Source: Nereocystis luetkeana
Taxonomy: Eukaryota > Sar > Phaeophyceae > Laminariales > Laminariaceae
Length of the DNA stretch: 64,000 nt
Assembly (NCBI GenBank): GCA_031213475.1
Contig: JARUPZ010000009.1
Coordinates: 11,565,601-11,629,600 of the forward strand
Reading direction: 5' to 3'
The translations under genes and the position numbers were made by a program. The notes beneath the pieces were generated by a model, which had not been told where the DNA came from, searched no databases, and worked only from the letters and a program-made list of their open reading frames with translations. This document shows, piece after piece, positions 21,101 to 33,100 of this stretch (its first letter is position 1; every line of letters starts with the position of its first letter).

Positions 21101-24100
21101 TTCCGCCTACCTTTCCCCGATATCTCCTATTGATAGTCTCCACTGTACCCTGCCTAGAGATGTGCGCCGGATAGCATTTTCGAAAAACCAAAAAACCAGA
21201 TACGAGGCGTTGCTCCCGAAGACAAAAAGCCGTGTTAATCGTTTTTTTTATCGGCAGGTATTGAAGCCTCTACAGCATTGGAAACCGCTGGTATTTTCCT
21301 TCGATTTGCCGCGCGCGGATGGTCCTATTCGTTACCTGGTTCGCCACTCGCTCACGTTGTCCGTTTTAGGTTCACGTTGCTCATGTGCGGCGAGCTCGTT
21401 TTCGTGTAGATTTGGGTGCCCCCAAAAAATGAACAGAAATGAAATCGGATGAGAGCCTTTCGGTTTTGAAAACCGACTCTTACGGGAGACCATAGTAAAT
21501 AGGATCAAGTATTGTAGGTAAGAATAGGGATACACATCCAGGATTTTGTGTGTACCGTAGGTCCTATTTGTTTTGGCCCACCGTATTAGTTGCATACGCC
21601 TGTCGGGGTTTCCATAACTCGTGGGTAATCGGTTTTTTCTTTCGTCACGTGCCTATATGCATTCCTTCCGTCTGTTTTGATATTTTTTTCTGGTCTGGAA
21701 GGACGGAGTGGAGGACGTGGACGAGATCCCGAGCGACGCAGAAGGGCGTCGAAGCATTCTGCAGTCCCTTTCTGCCGCTGCGGTTAAACTGAACCAGCGA
21801 ACCAAGGTCAGGGGGATGTCGTTTTGTTTTGCTGCTGAGAGTGATGGTGGTTACGTGTTGACGTCGATGACGGTCTTCGTGTTGACGGTCTTGGTTTTTC
21901 GTGGTGTTAGTCTCGTATGGCTGCGGGTCATAAGGCCCTCCTTGGCCGAGTTGCAAAGCTGGAATGCTCCACAGCGAAGAGGCTGCGAGAGCGCAGAGCA
22001 GATCGTCTACGGAAAGCTTCAAACGGAACCTTTTGAAAGCCGCCATCTTTTTCGCATTTGGGGTGCTCCCGACCGTGCCGCGATCGGACTGTCAGAATCG
22101 GCCTTGGGTGTGTGTGTGATGCCTCGCGTCCTTGCCGTAGTTTGTTCGTGCTTTGAGGTGTCTGTAGCATATTGACTATTGTTGATGATCGCGGTTGTTG
22201 TTGTTGTTATTGTTTTCAATTCTTTTCTAGGTTGTAGTCCGACAATGTGTTACAAACATGATCGTCAACGTCGATCGCTGAGAAGCTTTCCCCGAGATAA
22301 TCGAAGAAAGGTAAACCAGAGCCGGAAAAGAAATATACTATAAGTACGCAAACAGTCTTATTCGGTAGCATTTTTCGTGATTTTTGGTGGTGGTATTGGC
22401 TCATACAGTAGGTATTTTTCCTTCCCATTTTTTTTTTTCGCCCTTAGGTTATCAGATCATGGGTCCCACTCCTTGCTACGGTCCTTGCTTTGGCAGGCAT
22501 TTTTTTATCGCGAAAATAGTTTGGATTTTTTTTCGCCTCAGTCGAATATTAATGGTATCGGATTGCACCTACCCACGCGCCATACGCGCTCTCAGCCGTG
22601 GAGTGGTTCCTTTTCGGTGTTGCGGGTTGGAAAGTGGGACAGATCGTGGTGTCTGTACCCGAGGGAGAGAAGGGGAGAGTCACCTACGACAGCCGCTAGT
22701 CTAGAGGGCTGGGAAGTAAAAGAGCCAGTCTGTCCCATTTTTTTATGGACCTGTTTGGATGTAATATTAAGACAAAACGGTACCGCTCTGTTCGCCGATA
22801 TGAGGTAACTTTGACTATTAAATTAACGTACAAATGTTGTTTTTATTTATGGACGTAGTGGTATGTACTTCTGCTTAGGGCCAGAGCGGTAGATACCGCC
22901 GTGGGCAATAGGTTTCGGGTTGAAAAGTAATCAATAAATATCGATTAAACGATTTAACCTGTTCTTAGTGCAGGGAGCATTGTGTGTTCAATTTGTAACA
23001 CCCCAACCTATTGACAGACCAAAAGGCGTACCAGGCATTCAATGGACCATTTTTCGGGATCGACGCGGTTTACAATAGACGTAGCACATTTTCGCTGAAC
23101 TCTTTTCTGAATGACGGGGCTCCTTAACCCAAAATCGTCGGGATGCCAATTTTTTTTCGAATAAAGACGTGTTTGCAAGCTTGGGTTAGGGCCTATTCAC
23201 CGGGATTGAACTGGACTTCGCTGAAGTCGGTTATCGGGTGGGGTACGGTGCTCCTTAAGCGGGGAGCTTCAGAAAATATGGGCTGGACCCCTATTGTAGA
23301 ACGCCTCGATCGATAGGGTGGTATCGATAGGCAAGTTCATTTTCCTATTCCTCCGGGAAATCGTTTTTTTTTTTATATATGCGACACCCCGACCTGTCGA
23401 CAGACCAATACCTGGTAGGCATTCTCGATAGGCTATTGTCCGGGGCACGTAAGCAATCATATACCACTCGGTCGTTATATGTTCGGCCCGTTTTCATTAT
23501 AATAGGAAGATAATGTGGAAAATTACGTACCAGGTACACACCACTCTGACCAGAAATATAGGGACAGTTAGCATATAAATATATAGTTCAAACGTTAGTT
23601 ATTTTTTGGGTCAGAATGGTATATATATTGGTGTCAGAGTAGTATATACCAGTAGATATATTCTAGAGACATGGTACTCGTATCGCCCCCGCACTCTTCC
23701 TAATTCTTTTTATTTTTTCGTTCCTCTGCTGGGTTGGCTCACAGGCCAGCGGCGACTCACGGGTGGATGAGAACGGCCAGCACAACGGTGGCGTCACCGG
23801 CGCGGCCACTAACGACCAGCGGCGTAACCTCGGGAGTCGCGGCACTGGCAGCAGGGGTGGTTTGTCCGGGGGGCCCGGTCAGAGCGGTGGTCGCGGTGAA
23901 GCAACGGCTCGACGCGGTGGAAGCCGAAGGGGAGGGAGGGTGCGGGGAGGGCCGAACGTTGGCCCCGGATTCGCTATTTTTGTCGAGGTGAATCGGGTGG
24001 GAATTGATTGTCGCTGAGATGGGGGTTGGAAGGGTGGGGGGGGGGAGTGTACCCATGCCATATGTGGCCGAATATGGGGAGGGGGGGTGTACTCGATATC

Positions 24101-27100
24101 ATGCATGGCCGTAGTCGTATGACCATATAGGAGGGGAGGGAGAAGAGGCGTGTGTAAGGGGGGTGCTGGGCGTTAGGGTCAGGAGGAGGGGGGGGGGCGA
24201 ACGTCGACCCTCGGTTCGCTATTTTTGTCGCTGTGAAAGAAATAGGAGTTGGTCGCCGTGTTTAGGCGTGTTGGACAAGGGGGGAGGTGCGGGGGTTGCG
24301 GGGAGGGACGAGTGTTGATCCCTGGGTTCGCTGTTTTTGGTCGGGGTGAGTGGAGTTGGAGTAAATCGCCTTCTTGTTTTCCCCTGAGGTTTTCCCTATC
24401 ATATTCTGGGCAGTGGCGCGAAACGAACACCATCGGTATACCGTTTTCCGGCTAAGTCACCCACCCTTTTGTCTTATTTTGGCGAATTGAGTGAAATGTT
24501 TTACCCTAGGTACTATATTCGCTGGCGAGTGGCGTGGAACACGGCAGGTACACCGTTTGCTGTCTAGGGAAATATCTGCTCTTTGCCCTATCCTGGCCAG
24601 TGGGGCAGTATCATGCCGGTATACCGTTTTCTGGCTGTTTCTATTGCCTATATATGTCAAGTTTTTCTCCTCCGCGTGTGCTTCGTGTACTCTTGTCTTT
24701 ACGGAGCGCAGGCCGAGTTCGTCGATGGAGGGAGTCGGCGGGGAGATCAAGGCCCTCTCGGGGACCCCGAGGATGACGATGGCTGGGCGGATTATGGAAC
24801 GCGGAAGTCCAGGGAGAAAGAGAACGTCTCCGATCCCGCAAGGTAGCGTGTAGCAAGGGCATTTCTGCTCGGTAGTGCTGCGTACCAAAGTATTCCGGGG
24901 GCATGTGCTCGGCAAATTTCCTACCGAACCTTACCGGTGTGTTGGGTACGGTTTGTAGACACCGGTAAGATCGGTACTTTTTCAATACCGGTGCCCGACA
25001 CTTCGATAACTTCGGTACGCCCACCGAAATATACCCCCGATTACCGGGATGCGCTCGACCTCCATTCCCGGAGTACCTGTATTTTTCGATACGGCTTCGG
25101 CATTGGTACCCGACGCTTCGGTGGGTTGGTTCGGTGCGCCCGCCGAAAACATCAATTGTATCGGTATACCGTACCGAGCATGCCCGTGTTGTATTGTATA
25201 ATATTACGAGGGACCATACGTAGTAAATAGGACCTACGGCGCATACAAAAACCTATATATTTCGCTTTTTTTACTAGCAATACTTGGTCCTATTTATTGT
25301 GGCCCCCCGTAATAGTTATTAAGGTAGGGCTGGGCACGGGCAATCTGCTGTATCTGCTGATTGAGCCTGCCAGTAGCTGGTGCCTGTGTATTTCATGTCA
25401 CGCACGCTCAAGAAACACTCCATCTTTTGTCACGGAAACCCATCAAAAGCGTTTCGAGAGAGGAAAAGAGATACAGCAGTACCACATAGAAATGCACGAG
25501 GGACAAGAGCGACGAAGTCGGGTCAACTATCGGAGTGTTTTGTAATGCGCATGCGCGGATGGCCAGCATGCTGATGCAACGCAATATTATGATTGCTGGC
25601 GGATTCAGTACAATGTCTCCCGACTGTCGCTCCCAGTGCCAACCCCTTCAGACATCGGTCAATCATATACATATATATATAAATATACATAGACAAGGCG
25701 CTTCGCTCAGGAAGGAAAAAAGTACATCAAATTATGCGAAGCGAACAGAGGTCCACGATTGAATTTAGTTGTTTTGAGGATCGTAATTGCAAACCGGCGA
25801 GTTGATAATGCCAAGAGTCCCGCCGGCATGCTTCAGGAAAAAACAGCTCCGACGTCAGCTTGGATGCCACATATACGCTTCGCGTCGCGGATGTCGTACG
25901 TCAGTACATACACCCCAGGTAGGGTACTACTGTCTGCACTTATTTTCTTCTTTCCATATACTCTATGTCTGTACTGTATGCACGAAAAAAGCGAAAGCAC
26001 AGCACGGCTCAGCAGCAAAAACAATGAAAATGAAACCGAAAACTCTGAAAAGAACAAAAATCCCCGTCCCCTCTCGCGTAATATTTTTCTGCCTGATTGA
26101 AACACGTTACACCCGGTCGAGAAGAAGAAAAGAAAAAATCGCACATTAGCTTCTCTCTCAGCCTCGTACGCCGCCCGCCCCTCTGGCGACCACCTCGCTA
26201 CCGATTGGGTCCGGGTAAAGCCCTTATCACTCTCTGCCACAATCAGCCCCGTCGCCCGCCCCGCGTGAAGCCCGGTGCTCACCGTGACCGTCATTCGCCA
26301 GCTCGATAACGTTGGTGTTCAAACTGCACACCTCCCTCTTTCAACTTCAGCGTGGTCGCAAAAATAAGCACCGCTTGAATATTATCTTGCCCTCCCGAAC
26401 GACCTTTATAAACTCGTACATGCTCTTATCAACAATCATAAATCGAAGCCAGACAAATCCCGTTCATGCATCCCTCGTGTCTCGAGGCACACGCGACGCC
26501 TAGGCACGAAAGCGGCGACCGCGCTCCTTGCAACCCCCCCTCTACCCGCCAGCACCCGCTGGCACCCGCGACGGTGCCGGGTCCTCCGTGATGCCGTGCT
26601 CGGAGAACACGCACGCACACGAAACGAAAGAAGAAAAAAGGAAGAAATGACCGAGAAAACAAAGAACTGCTGGAAAGGTCCGGCAAGTAATGAAAGGAGG
26701 CGGTTTGGAAGTGAGAGCTCTGAGAGGCCAGGGATGCACCAACCGAGCACGCTCAGGGGTTGTGATCTAAGTATGTAGTGATATATATACCTGGTACCTG
26801 GTATATATTATAGATATATTATATACCTTCTTGCTATCTTCAGAACGACTCTGCTTGAAATTGTATTCGGTTGGTTCGGTCACGAAACACATTCAATGGC
26901 GTGTTTGTCGGGAATACCGGCTCCCATGACTTTTTGTTTTCGCTGGGCGTACCAATCTTCACCGTAGTGTCGGTGTACTGGTATTGATGTCGTAAGGCGT
27001 ACTGGTTACCGCTATCTCGGGTACCCGATTTCGAGCTCGTATCGAACCGTACCGGAGTCGTCAGCAGGGTGTTGGGAGAGTACCCAACTCCTTTTGTAGC

Positions 27101-30100
27101 GTAATAAATAACCACCCCCCCATACCCTCACCGGATTGTCGGGTACAGGTATTGAGATCGTACCGAGCTTACCTACGTGTCGGGTATTGACATTCAGGTT
27201 GTACCGAACATCCCGAAGTGTCGGGGGGCACAGGTATCGAGTTCCTACTGAATCATAGCCGGGGTCTTGGGTAGGGTGGTTACCCTTCGCATACCTTACT
27301 GCACTGTCGGGAGGTCGTACCGAACATGCCGATTTTTCGCGTTTCGGTATCGAGGTCGCGCCAAAACTACCGAAGTGTAGGGTCCCGGTATCGAGCTCAT
27401 ACCGAACCATACCGAGGTCTTCGGTAGGCTATCAGAACTGGAGTTAGGGAGTTTCCTCCCCACATACCCTTACCGAATTAACGGGGGGGGTTGGTATTGA
27501 GGTCGTACCGAATATACCGAATGGTCGGATTTGGATATTGAGGTTGTGACCTTTTTGTTTTCGCCACAATAAACAGGTGGACCGAAGGAGGCCTCGGAGA
27601 GCGTCCGGGTGCGTCGTCGTCTGCTGCCCCTCATGCTCTTACGAGCGGAAGAGTTCCTGGGACGGCCGCTCCGTTCCCTGTTTACGTGGACGAGCAGTTC
27701 GCCAACAAAGAACAGGTGCGGTAGGACGACGTTAGTCCCGGTACACAGCAGCGTCGGCACGCCATCAAGAAAGGTTTTCATTGGTTTGAACAAGCCTTAT
27801 ATATATATTATCCGTTTTTATACTGCGTTTCTGTTTTGGGGAATAATCGCTTAATTTTCGAGTGGTTTTCCCGGAAAACGGCACCGGAGCACTAAAATAC
27901 GTTATCCTTGATCAACCTTGAGGATAAACTACTATATATATATACTGGTCGAACTTTGTGTTGCGCTCGCCGCGTGGCTCGATTTATGACTCTAATTTTC
28001 TTGACGTTCTTTTTGCATAGTTATGTATCTTTATATACCTGTAGACTCTTTCTCATTCGTTGGCTCTGTCGTTTAGTGATGACGGCGTGCGTTGGCGTAA
28101 AGTTGTCCAGAAAATAATAGGTGGGGTGGTATTGATACGGTGGTTATGGTTGCCCTGGGCGGTGGTGATGGCATAGTGGTTTTTCGCAGTTGGTGGCTGC
28201 GAACGTCGACAGACAGCCCGCCAAGAGAGGGAGGGAGGGTGCGCTGTCGTTGTTGGTAATGATGGCGTCAACTGTCCTTCGCAAAAATATGACATAAAAA
28301 ATTACGCAATTTTCGTAAATTTGGGTAGATCCTCTACGGCTACGAATTCAAAACATAATCGGAGTTTTGGTTCAACAACGGGCTTTTGTTTGGTTAGTTG
28401 AATGCTTCGTGGAAGTTTGTAAATTAAAGTCCTAAAAATTATGAAGCACGTATCAATAGTTGCATATATTTAAATATTTTCTCTTCCGATCTGCCTGTGG
28501 CACGTCTCATCTTCGCCCGGCCCTTTTTTTTCGTTTTTAACGTGGTATACGTGACACGCATCCGTCTCTACCTGCTTGTCTGTTCCTGGAGCAGGAGCCC
28601 CCCGCTGCCCCCCGCGAGCCCGAGATGACGGATAGGCCGGTGGGCTCGTCGGGCGGCCCTTCTTTGAGGAGGCGGCTTGATCGCGCAGGAGGGGAGGGAG
28701 AAAGCCGCGCGGAAGTGCTCGCGCGAGACCCGCTTCACTACGTTAAGGTGAACACTTCCCCCGCGGTTTTCCGTAAGCTTGTTTTTTGTTTGTTTGTTTG
28801 TTTGTTTGTTTGTTGGTTTGTTGGTTTGTTGGTTTGTTTTTTTAACGGAACTGCCACCTTTTCGAGGCAATCGGCAAATCACTACGGCGGTGGGTCGGCA
28901 CGGCCTGAGTCACCAAGCAGTCGTTAGTCGGAACTCCGTGTCTAGTCGTTGCCGCAGGCGCCGACAATCCGACGTGTTGGGTTTCCATACTTTTAGGAAG
29001 GATTGTCGATTGCGGGGTACATTTTTCACTTCTTGAGACCGACCCCCCCCCGGCAGGAGAGGGATACAGGTAGATTGACTCGGTTTTCTCGCCCGATTTT
29101 TGTCGGAAAGTCGGTTGGCCATCAGCTGGCTTCAGCAGACGACTCACTGACTATAGTCAGCTAGTTGGGAAACGGCTCCGAATTGCGGGCTTTTGGCCTT
29201 CCACACCGTAACGAGGTGCTTACCTGTAAACCGTGGGAGAGGTTGCTCTCGTTGTGTGCGTGTATTCCTTTTTTTTCCAATTATGGTTTTCTATGGAGGA
29301 TAATGTCTTCCGTTTGGTCGTTATTTCTTGTCGTCCTCCAGAATAATCAATGCCACACGGACTACCACCTTATTGTTATCTAGATTACACATTGATTTAC
29401 TTGCATATCGGGTGTGAAGTATATGCCGGTATAGGTAGGTCATGACGAGGTGCGCAACACCTACACAAACGCATTCACAACGCGAGACCGTCAAAACCAA
29501 CAACACCAGCATCAACTGCAAGAACTTCGCACGACCCAATTTTCCATGCTTTTGTGTGCGCCTGCTGTGAAGACGGCCGAGGCTGCAGCCGCTCGTGCAG
29601 GTCGGGCAAGGACCAAGGCGCAAGCAGCCGCAGGCAGGAAGGACGCGGGGGGTGGGGGAGGGGAGGAGGATGAGGAGGAGCAGGTGGAAGAGGTCAGTCA
29701 TGATTCCAGCAGCAGTGGCCCCGCTCTAGTGCCGGCACTATTTTAGCGGCACCCGGTAAAATATGCTCCCCATACCGCCACGATGGTACCGAACGATTTT
29801 TGAGAGGCACTTGGCGCACCAGGTTTGCGTTTCGTGTTTTCGAACAGTGAGGTACCCTCTTTCGGAACATCCACCGAATTTGATCATTTTCGGTAGAAAA
29901 CACCAGGCAATGTGTACACAATAATTTGTCACGAAAAACAATCTTCTTGAAAATAGTATCGGACGTTTTTTGCATTGGTAGAAGCTAAGACCATGACTGG
30001 AAACAGAAAAACTATGTATACGAACCACGTGAAGGACATTGCCACCTGTTGGTCTTGCAGATGGGTACCTGGTAGGTAGGTACATCAACACTGCGAAGTT

Positions 30101-33100
30101 TTTTTTCGTTGATGTGCTGCTGTGCCGTGAATTGTCTTTCCACTCCATTTGTTTGTTTGTTTTCGCCTGCGATTGCATGGTTGGTCTCTTCCTTCCCGAC
30201 CAGGCACGTGCCCGGTGGCACGCCCAGCGACATGCCCCTGCCGAGGACAATGACGCGGGCTCAACCAGCCGGGTTGTTGGCGGTGGTGATCCCAGTGATG
30301 ACGTCCGGGCGATACCTGATGACCAATCAGCGGTCGCTTCAGCCGCAGCCGTGGCCGTCCGGCCGTCAGCTGGCGTTTCAGCTGTTCCGTCGTCTGCCGG
30401 CTCGTCTGCCGGCCAATCCGAGGGCACAGCAGCTGACGTTGCCCCTAGTCCGTCGTCAGCCGGCCAATCAGCAGGCGCAGGCGTTAACGCTGGTCGGTCG
30501 TTTGCTGGTCAAACAGGGGCCACTGTCAGGGACGCTGTCGCCAATGCGTCGCCGAAGCATGCTAGCGCTAGAGGAACGATTCGCCAACCATTGTTTGGCG
30601 GCGAGAATGCCCGCGGTGTTGACAAAGCTGCTGCCGGTTCTTCCAGTAATGTGGTGGGTTTCGACAAGACTGGCGCTTGCGTTTTGGCTTCCGCCAGCAC
30701 GGGTCTGTCTTGCCGCGCCGATGCGTCTTTCGTTGGTCCGGTTAACCCTCGGGAGGCGTTACATGCGGGCGAAATTGAAGGGGAGAGGCACGGCGACGGG
30801 GGCGGCGAGGACGTGACCTGGGCGGAGGCCGGGGAGGACATGGGCATGCAAAGGCGGCTCACGTTTGGCCACGGTAAAGTGGAAGCTGCCGCTCGTGCAG
30901 CAGCAGCAACAGCTGCTGCTGCTGATGGTGGGCGTGCTGCCCCTCCGGATGCTGACGCTGCCGCAGCTGACGCTCCCGCAGCTGCTGCTGCTTCTGCTGC
31001 CAATACTGTTGCTGGAGAGGGAGGATCTGGCCAGGTGAGCCGCCGGAGTATTGTATGAGGTTACGTTTTTGCACATTCATTTTTTCCGCGGTGAAATGCC
31101 ATGTCTTGGCAAGATTTTTGAGCTGTTGCGTGCGGGTAGACGGGGAGGGCGATTACATGACCGTGCACCCACCCCAACGATTCAGCCGTCTGATTTACCC
31201 GTCCGATTCGACCATACAAGTCAACAGATGCAACAAGAAGGATGCCAAGACTATTAATAGTTTTCACTTTGAAACTTGGTGCATGTGCCTGTCTACATTT
31301 TGCTTCGATTTTTTTCCGGCTTTTTCTTGGAACAATCCACGGGTAATCGCCAAGCCTTTTTTTTCTGTTCACAGGTGCAGTATCGCCTTTCTCGTAAGAA
31401 GGGTGGAGTCAGATGTTAGCCTAAGCATATTTTTCCTCGTTCTGTATTTCTTACGAGCCCCTCTACGGTGGCGGGCATCTACATAGTGCGAGCTGGCTAG
31501 TGCCCGTTACCGCTCTAGTGCTGGAATGGCCGGCTGGCGCGTACCGGCACTATAGAAGGACCACTTGTGTAGACGGCGGGGGCGCCTTGGCTACATATAT
31601 TTTTTTTTCTCCCCGAGATTTTTTTCTTAGGGTTCATTTTCTAAACGTTGTTCGTTTTGTTTACGGGAGGGCTGACACTTTCATCGATAGAGCAGGAAGA
31701 CGCTTTCTTGGGCATCATCTCCGAGCCGCCTTTGTGCAATTTCACCATATAAAAGTAGGGCAGGATGACGTACAGCATAGACCCAGGGATAAGAAAGAGC
31801 CTAATGAAAACAAAACGCTCCGTTTTTGGAGAACGCCGAGAAAAATGGGTTGAGAGAAACGGTTCAGAGTTGAAATCTACACGATATCCTTTGTACTAGC
31901 CTGTGCTCAAAGTTGATTGAAGATGGCGCCACAATAGGAATCTCAGGCTTGCTCAGATGAGGCGTTTCTTGTCGGCAAGCTCATACTATACAAGCCCCTC
32001 TACCCCAAGCCTCGGGTTCCTTTTGGTTTATGTTTTTTGTTCAATCCATTTTTTTTTCTTCGTCGTTTTTTTTTTTGCTCCCTCCTTGTCGTAGCGCTCA
32101 CATTCGGGTTCACATGGCCGGCGGTTTTCCTCCCATACCCATTACGGTTCGGTGCCTTGCATGTTTACTGTACATAGCGTTGAGCTTGTGCAGGGGTCCG
32201 ATCGGTTCTCCGCGCTCGATTTCTTTCCGACTGAAGAGGTTACGAATACCGAAGAAGGTGGATTCGGAAAAGTCTGGCCGAGAGAGGGAGCCTTCCGAAT
32301 ATATATAGATGTATATACATATATTATTTATATATTATATCGTACCCGGTTCGAATTCAGCACCCTTGCTCTCCCGTCGTCGAGAAAACCGATCGCTGAA
32401 GATCGATCGCATTCCTGGGTGAACTCATCGCTCTCGGAAGAATCGCGAGAATGCTTCTGACCCTTTTCCCCTCGCCTATTGATAGTCCTGTCGAAGTTAA
32501 CCACGTCGAGGGAGACGGCTATGCCATCGCCTTTAACCCTTACTTCCCTTATTTTCATTCTTGTTTTTCAGCAGGTGACGGTAGAAGAGCAGGAGGAGGA
32601 TGACCTGACTATCAACACGAAGCTGGCGATGGAAGCGATTGAGGATTGGTTCTGCAGCCCGGAGCCGGACAAGGGTCGGAAGAAAGAGGCGTCTCGGGAG
32701 AGCGTTGCTCACGATGACGGCCACGGCGGTGGGGCCTCGATTGCCGGCAGCACTAGCATCAGCAGCAGGGAGGGCGGCAGCGGCAGCAGCAGCAGCAGCA
32801 GCGGTCGTGATGGCGCAAGAGGGGGCGGGGGTGATAGAAGGTCGAATAACCTTTTTGGCCAAGAGGACCTGGATGACCAGGAGAATTCGGCCCGCCCGTT
32901 AATTGTTCCCCCGTGAGTTGACAAAACATTTTTGTTTTCTTTTCCTACCACTTTGCTGCATGTACGGTACATATGACAGGAGCGCAGTAAATAAATAAAT
33001 AAAAAACACTTTCAAATGAAATATGTACAATCCTTCACGAGGTAATAATGAGAAACAAACCGTAATTGTGAGATCCTTGGACTATTTTTGAATATCGCGT

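Noticed and set aside
30880-31034. GLEBS (BUB3-binding) motif in exon 12
   Set aside because: FGHGKVEAAARAA was considered, but it lacks the paired Glu residues typical of the motif and lies in Ala-repeat sequence.
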